A stretch of 64,000 bases of DNA, taken from contig JANUWF010003379.1 in the NCBI GenBank assembly GCA_026120185.1, positions 434,001-498,000 on the forward strand, in the 5' to 3' direction. Source of the DNA: Voacanga thouarsii. Taxonomy: Eukaryota; Streptophyta; Magnoliopsida; Gentianales; Apocynaceae. Numbering within the stretch: the first letter of the stretch is position 1; each line of letters begins with the position of its first letter. The notes under the pieces are model-generated. The model did not search any database. It had not been told where the DNA came from and saw nothing but the letters and a program-made list of their open reading frames with translations. This document shows positions 24,201 to 34,565 of this stretch, piece by piece. The translations under genes and the position numbers were made by a program.

Positions 24201-25448
24201 TTTGTTGGAGTGATTTTCAAACAGCCATTGTTACTTTTCGTCCAGAAGCTTATGGGAAACAATGGAGCTCTGTTAATGGTGGTTTAAGGGAGGTTTTGAC
24301 AGATTAGGGCTGGTGTTTCGGCTGGAAGAAAAATAGGAAACAAAGCTGGAAATTTGGACTGCCCAGTTTTTTTTCGCTGCACAGTAATTTTCTGGGCAGA
24401 ATTTCGTCTGCCACTTCTAGCCAATTTATAGAGAATTTAAAGGGGAATTTTAGGGGTATTCAAGGCTGGTTTCCAGCCTTCTTCATGGAGGAAAAACATG
24501 GCTAAGGCGCTGCACAAAATCTGGAAGAAAACAGCTCAGTTTTGAGCCTCCAAGGTAGCGATTTGCCCAGAATTTTTCACTGGTTTTGCTCAGTCTTTGT
24601 GTAGCCCGAAAATGACAGAAATAATTCATGATTCAAACTGATCTTAAGGCCATTTTTCTGGTAGTATTTGGGAGGGAATGTTAGCTAAGAAGCTCGACAA
24701 TTTAAAGGTACAACAAGCTGGAAAATTTCAGCTCATGCCATGAAGAAAGATGAGCTAGTCTAAAGTGAAATTTCAGCAAGCTTACTAGAGGGATTTTTCC
24801 TCTCAGAATTCCCCTCAACTCTTCCATATTTTCCAGACTATAAGAAGTCTTTTACCAAGACATTTTGATCCTAAAAGACCTCAGCACTTTACTGAATCTT
24901 CTGGAAAGAAAAAGGCTAGAACATCTTGATCAAACTAAGGAGTTGAATGCTAAGGAAAACCAAAGATCAAGGGAACAAGAATTCCCTTTGGGAATTTCGA
25001 GTAGGCAAAGGAGCGGAATGAGAATACTCCTAACATGTCTCTCCTAGGACATCATCACCACATTGATCTAGGCCCTTAAGGTCGAAACCATTCCTTCCCA
25101 AGCAAAAATAAAATTTAATCAAGTTAAAGCTTCTATGATGGACTTTGAACTCAAGACCTCAAGAATAAATTCCAAAGTTCTAACCACTAAACCACAACAA
25201 CTCTTGTTGCTATTTCCACTAGAAAAATTATTTTCTATTCAATCCACAATCTATCTCCCTATTTTCGCCTCGGGCAAAAATTACCATTTTGCTCCTCTCA
25301 CACAATACTCACCAACAAGACTTCAAGACAATAAAAATCAAATCCAGAGCACATAGAAATCATATGAAAATATATTTAATTATGAAATAAAGTATGATAT
25401 GCATCCCAACCCCCTTACTCTAAGGTTGGTTTTGACCGGGGTTTCACA
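21207..25448 (-). mobile_element. L3: solo long LTR (4.24 kb)
   Basis: On the minus strand it runs from TGTGAAACCCCGGTC (complement at 25448) to GGGGTGTTACA (complement at 21207). Both ends are canonical TG/CA and the flanking duplication ATGTT is perfect, so it is a clean solo LTR. It matches L1 (2369-6801) across its length with many substitutions and indels. The length is unusual for a plant LTR. It has no coding capacity; frames such as 24865-25047 and 25135-25356 are chance. Confidence 0.92.
25136..25196 (-). other. tRNA-like segment, third copy (in L3)
   Basis: Box-B-like complement at 25140-25152 and box-A-like complement at about 25177-25194, spaced as in the two L complex copies. 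Confidence 0.4.
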
Positions 25449-25689
25449 ATGTTAAAAATACTTGAGAGGATAAAGGTAGCAAGAATAAATACATGATATT
25501 TGAGAGGAAGGCCTTTGAGAAGTTGCATGAAGCCAAATTGTATGTCAAGATCAGTAAGTATGAGTTTTGATTGGATAAAATGGCCTTTTGAAAATGTGGT
25601 ACCCAAGAAAGGATTGAATGAAATATTGAGTGATAATACAAAATATTAAAGAAGTGTGTGGGTGCTTGAAGGAAAACTAAAAGAAGGAA
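25449..25689 (+). pseudogene. RT fragment of element C
   Basis: Starts with the second ATGTT duplication. A frame reading FEKLHEAKLYVKISKYEF (about 25508-25565), then a stop and LDKMAF, is the region after the RT active site (compare B at 42480-42560). Before L3 the sequence was protease, so the first part of RT is missing and C was rearranged as well as interrupted. It stops at about 25690, where gag sequence begins. Confidence 0.6.
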
Positions 25690-26215
25690 GAGGAATTACA
25701 TAAGATTGAGATAAGGAGCAATTATTTGAGAATGGAAGATATATTTCAAGTTTTAGATTATTTCGAGCAAGGGGAAAGTTTAATTTTCTACATTTAGACT
25801 TCAAGGACTTGCTTAAGATTGGTGGCTGAGAAAGAAGAGTACAAAAACGAAGGGACTGGACTTGGAAATAATACCTAGAGGAATTTAAGAATGAATTTAT
25901 ACCTCGTTGGGTGATTGAAAGAAAGAAGGAAGAATTTCAAAGTTTCAAACAAGCAGAGAGTACTGTCGAAAAATATACTGCTAATTTTACTCAGCTCTCG
26001 AAATACTGTCCTTTATTAGTGCAGGATGAGTCAAATCAAACTCAACAATTCATAAAAGGATTGCGACCTAAGTTAAAACACACGTTAATTGTCATGGCCC
26101 CAGTGAGAAATAGTCCGGCCATGGAAATAGCTTCTCGATTAGAAGTAAAAGATTTGGGGAAAGTAGGATAGGATCATAAAAGTGGAATAGAGGCTAGTTA
26201 GCAATATAAGAAAAA
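25690..26215 (+). pseudogene. Out-of-order Tekay-type gag fragment
   Basis: Clear capsid sequence in two frames. Near 25780-25830 a TFRLQGLA-stop-DWW motif appears, then the open frame 25911-26171 with FTQLSKYCPLLVQDE and FIKGLRPKLKHTL. It aligns with the B gag at 40620-41010. The expected order is LTR-gag-protease-RT, so a gag downstream of an RT fragment means a second element copy or an intrachromosomal rearrangement. Conservation is better than in the gag at 19900-20790. Confidence 0.8.
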
Positions 26216-26569
26216 ATATATATAAAAAAAGAGGAACCAATTCTGGAAAAGGTAGAATCTAAGCAGTAACTCCGCCTGTGAGTTCCACGGGCTTTGTCTG
26301 TGGTGTTCATTGCCAGTCTCAAGCCTAGATAAAGGAGGAGAGTTGTGATAAGACTTGTGAAGGCCAGCGTAGAATATAGTCATATCCATAACACGAACCA
26401 ATCTATTGACTTCGTGGGGGGGGTTTCCTACTCAGCGACGCGCTGCACTTCCTAGACTTGGGTGTAGTGATAAATATGCGAGGGTTGCTAGGTCGTTGCC
26501 TGGAGATGTAAATTATGTCTAAAAAATGTATAAATATTAGAATCATCACTTATCCCCCCAAAAGATTTG
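26216..26569. other. Unclassified segment with a G8 run
   Basis: About 350 bp I could not assign. It contains eight consecutive G at 26418-26425 and a locally GC-rich stretch (26430-26510, with AGCGACGCGCTGCA). On the minus strand a G-rich run followed by TGATGATTC near 26549 could be a polypurine tract and LTR start for element G, but that LTR start does not match G's 5' LTR. Confidence 0.35.
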
Positions 26570-27189
26570 TCACAAATAAAATTCTCCTTTAAACTTAGTA
26601 TTTGAGTTTCTCAAAGATGAGATCAAGAAATCCTTACTTTTCAATACATTTACAAATACCAAGTTACTTCTCTTTAGATGGCGTGAAGGGTAGAATTTAC
26701 AACCATCCTCCAAGGACTTTTTATGATGTAGCGGTGAAAGATCCAACTCCTTGAGGCATGATAAATTCAACACATCATCAGTTGGACCTTTCTTCTTCAA
26801 GAATTGAGAGGAACTTAAAAAATCATGTGATAAAGAGAGATTAGAATTATTAGCACATAGAGTAGAATCGAATACCTCCCTTTCCACATTGGACAATTGT
26901 TCCTCATATCCTTGGAGATTTACTTGTTCAAGTGTATGGGCCTTTATGGCATCCTCAACCAACTTGGCAAGTTATGTTCTTTGATGGCTCATATGTTGGG
27001 ATGCTTCTTCGTGCCACTTAGTGGACGATTTTGTATAGGCGACCAAAAATGTATTGAGGCTTCAAGTGACATATCACAAATAGCGTTAATCCGAGCTTGT
27101 AAATTTGTCAAATTCTCGTCATTATAGCTCCTTTGATCTTGTGCCCAAAAGTAGTTATCCATGATGATGTTGCGCTCAAAGAAAAACAA
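26570..27189 (-). pseudogene. Gag-like or unknown ORF of element G, frameshifted
   Basis: Two minus-strand frames form one coding region of about 200 codons joined by a frameshift near 27000. The first (27189-26989) begins MDNYFWAQDQRSYNDENLTN, about 300 bp after the PBS. The second (26962-26570) contains KAHTLEQVNLQGYEEQLSNV and an acidic, Ser/Leu-rich tail. Its position as the first ORF after the PBS suggests gag or a gag-associated leader protein. I recognise no domain, catalytic motif or zinc knuckle. No protease or RT of the same element is visible, so G may be a non-autonomous or deleted element. Confidence 0.5.
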
Positions 27190-27490
27190 AAATCAAATAA
27201 AAAATAAAAACAAACAAAAATAATAAAAAACAAAGAAAAGAAAAAATAAATAATAGAAAAATAAAGAAAAGAAAAACACACACATTCACAAACTATCTAA
27301 ATACAAAAGTTAGTTGTATTTACAGTACAACATCAAATAAGCTAGTCAATTAAGTCACACAATATTACAAACAGCAAGATATACAACCTATTTACACAAA
27401 GAACATATATACATATTTACATATTCACATATAGACATATAAATATATAAATATGGTTAAATCAACAAAATTCAAACTTTCATGATATTG
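27190..27490 (-). other. Element G leader, no gene
   Basis: A-rich sequence between the PBS and the first ORF of G (many AAAAATAA and CAAAAATAAT repeats). It looks like an untranslated leader; nothing else was seen. Confidence 0.5.
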
Positions 27491-27508
27491 TTTCCGGTAA
27501 TGGCACCA
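27491..27508 (-). promoter_or_regulatory. Primer-binding site of element G (tRNA-Asp type)
   Basis: The plus strand reads TTTCCGGTAATGGCACCA, the complement of a TGGTGCCATTACCGG PBS. This resembles the tRNA-Asp-type PBS (TGGCGCC...) of many plant gypsy elements, with three transitions. It sits six bases from the LTR end, which fixes the orientation of G as minus. Confidence 0.75.
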
Positions 27509-27514
27509 AAAACT

Positions 27515-29100
27515 TGATGCGTAAATTTTGGGTGTATAAAATCATCAATTTTAAATCCATCACTTAGTCAAGTTTTAATTAAAATATTAATCCCAAAATA
27601 CACATGTGAGCAAGTATACTCATCGCAAGCATAGTATAGGGAATTAACGAGTATTGATCCTCAAAGGAATAAGTACATACTAGTCACTTTTCATTCATTG
27701 TTTAACCGAATCAAATAAAGTGAGAAAAGAATAAAAAAATAAAGTAATATATAAGGATATAAGAATATGCAATTTAAACAATTATCTTAGAAAATATGAC
27801 TATAAACCAATTAGTAATTCTCTCAACTAATTATTATCTTGGCATCATGAAGAAACGCACAGTAAAATTCAATAGTTTGTCAAATCATGAATTTATTTAG
27901 ATAAATTCCACTTCGTTTGTCAATCCATAGAATCCTATATTTTAATTCATATTAACATATTTGTCAATCAAGCTAACATAATCAAAACATGCATTAAGCT
28001 CATCATTCATATCTTGATTTAATTAGTAGATTTGTCAATCAAGCCATCCTAACCAAAACATGTACGAATCTCACTGCCTTAAAAACATGAAATTAGTTAA
28101 TAACCCTATGTTAAGGCGAAATTAACTTAACATTTGATCACTTAGTTCTAAAATTCTAACTTCTTCGTTCAAATCCATCAATATTCAATAAAATATGAAA
28201 TCAATGCAACGAAACTCTAACATCGTTGTGTCGAAGTCAATTAAAAGAACTTGCATTAATAACCAATGAAATCAAGTAATCAAATACCAAAGATGACAAA
28301 GAATTGATCAAATAACTAAATTAGCACAAAATCATAAATCCCAAAATAATGTTAAATTGTGATAAAAGTATTGAATACATCATTGTTAAAAGCAAAAAAG
28401 ACAAAGAGAAAAGAAAGCACTCATAGACAAGCCTATTTCTTTTCTTTGAAGACCCCATTCAATTTGATTTGGGTGAACTCCTCATTCAATAAAAGAATCA
28501 GAATTTCTACAATTTAATTCATCTTTCTATGTTGTATATATCTAACCCTTGTGTTCTTTTGTGCTTTGATAGGCCTCTTGAATGCTAATTTCGTGGTTGA
28601 GGAAGTCTTGGCCGAGTAGGAGTAGGAAAATACCAAAATCATTGGATAAGCCTTAATTCCGTGTACAGAATTTTCGCCTTCAGAGTGTACCTGGCATCGG
28701 GTACCTTTAACCCACCTGGTACTAGGTGCACTCTATTCTTTCCCTTTCTTTGCTTTATTTTTTGCCGCTTCTCCTTGGCAGACAGACTGGACCCGGCGCC
28801 AGGTGCACTTGTCAGACCTGGCGCTAGGTCTATTCTAGAATTTTCCTGAAACTTGCTCAATTTCTTCTACTAGAGCAAAGTGTACCTGGTGCCTGGTCCA
28901 CTGGCTGGGCTTGGTGCCAGGTATACTCTAGTTGTGTGCACTTTCTACTTGATTTTAACTTAAATTTGCACATATTTTCTAAAAATACCTTTTACAAGCA
29001 AAAAGTCAAATAGGAAGGAATATGACTAGTTCTTACAATAAATGTATCTTAAAACAACCTCAAATTACTGGGAAAAGAATGGTAATTTTAACCCCTATCA
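27515..29100 (-). mobile_element. Element G 5' LTR
   Basis: A 1,586-bp LTR with short inverted ends (TGAT at 27515, ATCA at 29100). It is inserted in the RT of element F: RT sequence ends exactly at 29101. No matching 3' LTR was found to the left, so the far end of G was lost or remodelled. It contains three pairs of GC-rich palindromes (28689-28922). Small frames here on either strand, such as 28639-28860, come from these repeats. Confidence 0.8.
28689..28922. repeat. Three pairs of GC-rich palindromes in LTR G
   Basis: Six imperfect copies of the palindrome ACCTGGCGCCAGGT start at 28689, 28714, 28791, 28816, 28884 and 28909. Within each pair the start-to-start distance is exactly 25 bp; between pairs it is 77 and 68 bp. 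They stand out from the AT-rich LTR. They could be paired binding sites for a dimeric protein, but this is inferred from spacing alone. Confidence 0.85.
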
Positions 29101-29560
29101 CTCCCTAATCCTAATTTGTTGATAACCAGATTTCAAATCAAATTTTGAGAACACAGATGTTCCGTGCAACTTATCCAGCAAATCATCAAGATGAGGAATA
29201 GGATACCGATATTTTATTGCGATGTTGTTAATTACATGACAATCAACACACATCCACCACGTTCTATCCTTCTTGGGCACTAAGAGAATGGGAACCGCAC
29301 ATGAACTTAAACTTTCTCGCACTTGGCTCTTCTTGAGTAGCCCTTCAACTTGCCTTTGCAACTCCTTGGCCTCATCTCGGTTGCAGCTATAAGCCAGTCG
29401 ATTTGGAATGACGGCTCTGGGCAAGAAGTCAATTTAGTACTCGATCCCTCTAATTGGTGGCAATCCTTCAGGCACCTCCTTTGGGAACACATCTTAAAAT
29501 TCTTTAATAATTCCTACAATGTCATGAGGCAAAGTAAAATTAGACTTATTAGTAGTTATA
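29101..29560 (-). pseudogene. Element F reverse transcriptase, N-terminal part
   Basis: The minus-strand frame 29424-29098 encodes the fingers/palm start of a Ty3/gypsy RT, including PILLVPKKDRTWWMCVDCHV, YPIPHLDDLLDKL and FSKFDLKSGYQQIRIRE. The preceding segment (VFPKEVPEGLPPIRGIEY, then a stop) lies upstream to about 29500. The domain is cut off after RIRE by LTR G, before the catalytic (Y/F)xDD motif; the remainder of F pol was not found to the left of G. The N-terminal Asp motif (FDL) is present. Confidence 0.85.
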
Positions 29561-30063
29561 TAAACACCCTTGCAATAGAGTAGTAATATTGGTACCTTTA
29601 CTTCTATTATTTCTATGACTTCACTACCCTTAGCAAAAAAGTTCACTCTTTTTTCTTTCCCCTCTCTTGCTTATGCCCTCTCTTTTCTTTTGTACTCTCA
29701 TTTCTTTTATTTGCGTTCTTTTGTTTTATGCACTCATTCTTTTCATTGGCTCTCATTTCTTTTTCCCTTTTGCCTCCCTCTTGACTGCTCTTTTTCTTTC
29801 TATCTTTCTCATTATCCTTTGACCCATACTCACTTCACTAGGACTCATGGGTAAGAGAACATATTTCTTTCCTTCCTTGCTTACGGTGTAGGTGTTCTTT
29901 TTCTTATTGTGTACTACACCTCTATCGTATTACCATGGCTTCCCAAGAAGTAGGTGACCGGTTTGCACGGGGGCTAAATGACATAGCACTTCATCCTTAT
30001 AGTTTCCAATGTCAAAGTAATCACGGCTTGCTTGTTCATTTTCATCTCCCCGCTATCGTTAAG
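29561..30063 (-). other. Element F protease-RT spacer, degenerate
   Basis: No open frame of length. Minus-strand remnants with Lys/Glu-rich low-complexity sequence (CT-rich on the plus strand, 29640-29830) lie between the protease and RT parts, as expected for the linker of F pol. Confidence 0.4.
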
Positions 30064-30291
30064 CTATTGTAGTTTGTAGGGACAAGGATGCCTCATAGTA
30101 TCTAATTTCATCTCATCCACTAGAGTTGCGCTAATTATATTAGTACAACTCCCATTATCCACTATCACACTACATGGTGCCTTTGCAATGAAACACCTAG
30201 TGTAGAAGATGTTTTCCTTTTGTTGGTGTTGATCATCTTTTTTAGCTTGAGTACTCCATAACCTTCTAGCAACTCCAAGAAAAGAACACAC
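30064..30291 (-). pseudogene. Element F aspartic protease fragment
   Basis: A minus-strand open frame of 75 codons with FIAKAPCSVIVDNGSCTNII, the retropepsin active-site region. The usual D-[ST]-G reads D-N-G here. It is followed by a segment LDTMRHPCPYKLQ, typical of plant chromovirus proteases. It precedes the RT at 29560 in the correct order. The downstream half of the domain has decayed. Confidence 0.75.
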
Positions 30292-30299
30292 TTATTTTA

Positions 30300-31650
30300 C
30301 TTCCTCCACTTCTCCACTAGTAGTCTCCCCTTTTTCCAACTCTTCTCCTCCCATATTATCTCCTCATCCCCCATTTTCATCTTTGGATGACACATCTCTA
30401 AATGCATTAGTATACATAGTATTTTTACTATGACACTCATAGACCATGTATCTATACCCGAGGCTTTTGAAGTACTTGATATCTCAACTCATTTGGGGTC
30501 TATCCATGACCTTTCCTTTATCCTTGTTTCATTTTTCCATAGGTTTGTTGAAGTCCCTAAGTGGTGGTTTTGAAAATCCTTCCTTTTTGGCCATTGGCTT
30601 GCTAAATGTAAGGCTGGCATTAGGTGTAGGCTGAATGAATGTTCTCTTCCTCTCTTGTCTTTCCACTTTCTTACCTATGTGGACTATTTTCTCTAAGATA
30701 TCATATGAATGCAACTCTACAATATTGGCTATCTCCTAGTTTGGTCCATTAAAAAACCTAGCTTTGGTAGCTCGGGGATCTTCTTGCATATTGGCCCTCA
30801 TCAACAAGACTTCCAATTTATTATGGTAGTCTTCAACACTTTTACTTTCTTGCTTGAGCACTTATAGCCTTTGATATAATTTGTTATAATAGTGGAGGGG
30901 AACAAATTGTGTCCTCATCAAGTTCTTTATCAACTCCTAATTCCCAACTATGTTCTTCCCCATCCTTCTTCTATTAGCAAGGATTTGTAAACACCATACC
31001 AAGGCATAGTCGGAAAATCCTAATACCGCAAGCTTAAACTAGTTATGTTAACTATAATCTTGGCAATTAAACAAGATCTTTATTTTTACTCGCACTTAAA
31101 GTGTACCTCTGGATCACTCTTCTCTTGGAAAGTAGGTACCTTCATTTCTCTCTCATCTTCATTTTCTTCTCTCCTCCTAGCTCTCATCCCATTTCCCTTA
31201 TAGGGTACTCCATACTCAGATTGTCTACCGTCATCCCGATCTAGTCCTCTCTTAAACTCCCTATTAATCCTCTTACATTGTTATGATTTCCATCACCCAC
31301 TCTTTCTCTTAACCTTCCTCTTCCTCCCCTTATCCTGTCCCTACCTCCTCCCATTGGGTGTTGTTGAAAATCCCAAGGGAATGCTCATCCTAATCTTTTC
31401 CTAGTTTGAAGTTGGCTTGAGGTATGTTGTATATTCTCCCCATATTAGGGATAAGTAATTCTTGATGTTTATATCCCCTCCTTTGGGCTATGGTAGAGGC
31501 TTCTCCTTCATGAGTTCGAATATCGGTTAACTCCCTTTAGATAGCCTCCATACTCCTTCTCATAGACTAAAAGGCTTCTCGAACATCAAAGGCCTTTTAT
31601 GGTCTACTATGCCCAACTCGGTTAGTTCTAGAAGAGTCATCTTCTTACTT
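30300..31650 (-). pseudogene. Element F gag, degenerate
   Basis: Minus-strand translation around 30930-30720 gives TQFVPLHYYNKLYQRL, then a stop, VLKQESKSVEDYHNKLEVLL and MRANMQEDPRATKARFFNG, the capsid C-terminal part of a Ty3/gypsy gag. An upstream part (31650-30950) is decayed. Downstream, 30714-30529 encodes a Lys/Arg-rich Pro-containing linker before the protease. Stops are frequent. Together with the protease and RT this defines F as a minus-strand gypsy element, probably a chromovirus other than Tekay, though the lineage is uncertain. Confidence 0.7.
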
Positions 31651-33568
31651 TATAGTAGAATAAAATGTAGGATATGATTGTACCTACAAGTAGTTAGTAA
31701 AAGAGTAAAAAAGTCCTCACTACACTCTCTTAGTGTTTACACTCTTTAGCCTTCTCATTAATAGGCTCACCCTATTTGTTCAACCAATTCCTCTCCAACT
31801 CCTCTGGGTTTAGTTCACTTGATAGTCCTTTTAAACTCTTAAGATTCTTTAATTAAGGTCTTAGGGGAAATTTGATCAAACACTTGGTGGGCACAAGTAA
31901 TTCAAAGTAAAACCATAAGGGGTTTCAAAGAAACTGACTGCCAACAACAAGAACAAGTAGTTAGAGTATAGACAAATAAGATTAAGAGAGGACAATTCAA
32001 TATTAATAGTTGGAAAGATAGCTAACTATGACTAGAAGTGAAATAATAGAGATGAACTATGACATTCCCAAGAGATATCAACAATTAGTGGATTCAAGTA
32101 GCAAGTTTGGTTTGTATTTAGCGTATACCAATAATAAGGACCACAATGTAATAAATCATGAGCTCAAAAGCCTTCAAGAAAGCCATATTACACCTCTTAA
32201 GACTTTTATCAAGCACTTTGTGGACATTGTTTTGTAACTCTATAACACTATATTTTCTATCCCTTTTTAGCCCAAATAATCACAACAAGAAGAAAATTTT
32301 CATCCCCAAGCATTGACATATCATCCAGGAGCAAGTTTTTGCAAAGAATCACAAGGGATGTTGAAAAAAAGTGGACCTTTTTTAGGGCTCCTTTTGAGTG
32401 ACGGGATTTGTAGATTTGGTGGCTTCTTTAATATCTTCAAGCTTTGATAATGATCAAAGCCTTGGCTTGCTTTGATTTCACTTTATATGATCCTTGATAG
32501 GGTCTCTTCTTGCCACTTGGGTGGAACTCTTGGTGTGGGAAATCAAACAACAAGAATAAGGACAAACAAATACAAATAAGAGAATAGTAGAAGAAGATAG
32601 AACAATAGAACATACAATGAAACTATAAGTTAACACATTTAGTCACAAATCAAGAACTCTAATGGAACCTAGCCACTAGAACTCTAAATTTAGTAACTAA
32701 GATCTACCATATAATACCTAAATACCCAAGGTTTAACAAAAAACTAAGAACAAGAGGGATAGGAAGTGTAGACACTCAAGAAATCAAACAATAAGAACCA
32801 AAGAAGAACTAAAGCAACTAAGACCCAAGTTGAGTTGATTTATTGAATTATACAAAGGGTTTTAGAGACTCACCAGGGTAGGACTAATCCATTGATTGGT
32901 CTTGGATAAAAGAAGAATAAGGAGAAATCTCCATAGCCCTAACCTCTAGAGAGAGAAATAGTGTTTACATTTATCCAAAAATTATCCCAAAAGGTAATAG
33001 AAAGTCTCTATTTAAACAACCCTTAGAATATACAAGTGTTGGGGTTTAAAAAGGTGTAAATGGGCTTTAATTTCGTAAAAAATTAAATAGCTCGGAGGGT
33101 CCCACGACTTAAGCCGGCGCCGGTTGTGCATTCGATCCCGGTGCCGGTTGATTAGTTCTGTTTCAAACTGAGGATTTTAGAGATTAGTTGATGCCAACCT
33201 TAGCTACTTGACCCAGCACCAGTTCAGCTCTGCTGGCCAGGTTTCTTCATCAGCAAACAGCTGGCACCGATTAGTCCTTCTCGTCCAGTGCTGGTTTGTC
33301 TCTGCCCAATTTCTTTTGGTCTCCCAACTTCCCTCCTTGGTCTCCATCGCTCTTCTCTTGAGTGGCCACATAAATGATCATCCAATTATGTTCTTGGCGG
33401 TCTTCTAACATTATCCACGGTCCATAAGTCAAGAGAGTTCCCAAGCAAGCTTGGAGGTTAACTAGAAATCGCTTGGCCCGTGCTTATGTCAATGGCCCTT
33501 GTGTGCTGACTTAAGCATCCTTTCCCCTTTCTTGTAATTGTGCCTCCTCGTTTGGGTGATTCCTAACA
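31651..33568 (-). mobile_element. Element F 5' LTR and leader
   Basis: The LTR begins TGTTAGGAATCACCC (complement at 33568), followed on the plus strand by the 5 bases ATAAG and then element C LTR sequence. C's other LTR reads GTGAG at this position, so ATAAG is probably the target duplication. The inner LTR edge is tentatively near 32531-32534 (TGTGGGAAATC). No PBS was recognised. 33112-33294 carries a cluster of GC-rich palindromes. The frame at 33208-33408 is LTR sequence. Confidence 0.6.
33112..33294. repeat. GC-rich palindrome cluster in LTR F
   Basis: Cores related to CCGGCGCCGG at 33114, 33138, 33213, 33261 and 33285. Two pairs are 24 bp apart (33114/33138 and 33261/33285). The arrangement resembles the paired palindromes of LTR G. 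Confidence 0.75.
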
Positions 33569-34565
33569 ATAAGTCCCTCAATTTCTAAACCTGTCTTAGT
33601 TAAATGTCTTTCTGACTAGTAAAATGCTTTTTTGATATGAGTAGATATTTTCTAGATATATCCAAGTAAAAGTATTTTGCATGAAGAACAACGTAAATAT
33701 TATGAGCCCCTTTTATTTTATAAATACCATTTTAGTTAGTGTTTTTATGAAATAATGGAATATGAGTATTTTATTCGAAGGTATAATTGAATATGAACCT
33801 TTATGAGGAAATGATATTTATGGGACAATATTTTGTGAAAAATGGAGTGTATATCATTTATGATTTTTTCCTTAAATGATATACATGTGTGAAATCTTTA
33901 TTGACATAAATTTCATTTATTGGTAATGAAAAGTATTATTATGTTATTTTTTGTTCTAGTCGCTTCAAAGTAATTCTTACATATCGTAAGAGTTTGTTAT
34001 CCTTTTGAGTTCAATGAATCTTGGAAATTATTACAAGGAGTATAACAATTATTTGGAAAATGATATTTTGGCCCCTAAATGACTTTCTTATGCTTAGGTA
34101 TGAGTATGTATTTTGTAAAGAAAATGTTTTGGAAAAGGATTTGGTTTTGAAAAATATCAAGCTATATGGAGACATTTTGTTGATCTTTTGGCCTCATATT
34201 GTGTGATCCTTGAGTATTTAAAGGGATTTTACACCTATACTAACTTATGTGAGTTTAAGAACGCCATCTGGTTGGTAGCTTTCTTGACGAAGTGACAGTA
34301 TTTGATGTTTAGTCATCATTAGCTAGCAATACATTTTCTGTAGTAGAGATGGAGAAAGCGTGTGGGACACCTGGGCTATTGTGGCAGACCATGATGATAG
34401 TTATAGTGTGATTGACTGTGGTGTAAGCACTGGGTTAGTCATACTTTGTCATGTTCATAGGACTGAGATCTTATAGTGTTGACGTGGTTGGATTGAGATC
34501 CTTTTGATTAGATAGGATGATGCCCCATCGGTGTTAATTATCACACATTTTATCATGTTCATATG
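33569..34565 (+). mobile_element. Element C 3' LTR, part 1
   Basis: Matches 18036-19050 of C's 5' LTR. It is bounded on the left by element F and on the right by element D, ending with D's target duplication ATATG (34561-34565). The first half of this LTR is absent. The short frame at 34021-34206 is LTR sequence, also partly open in the 5' LTR at 18500-18670. Confidence 0.85.
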
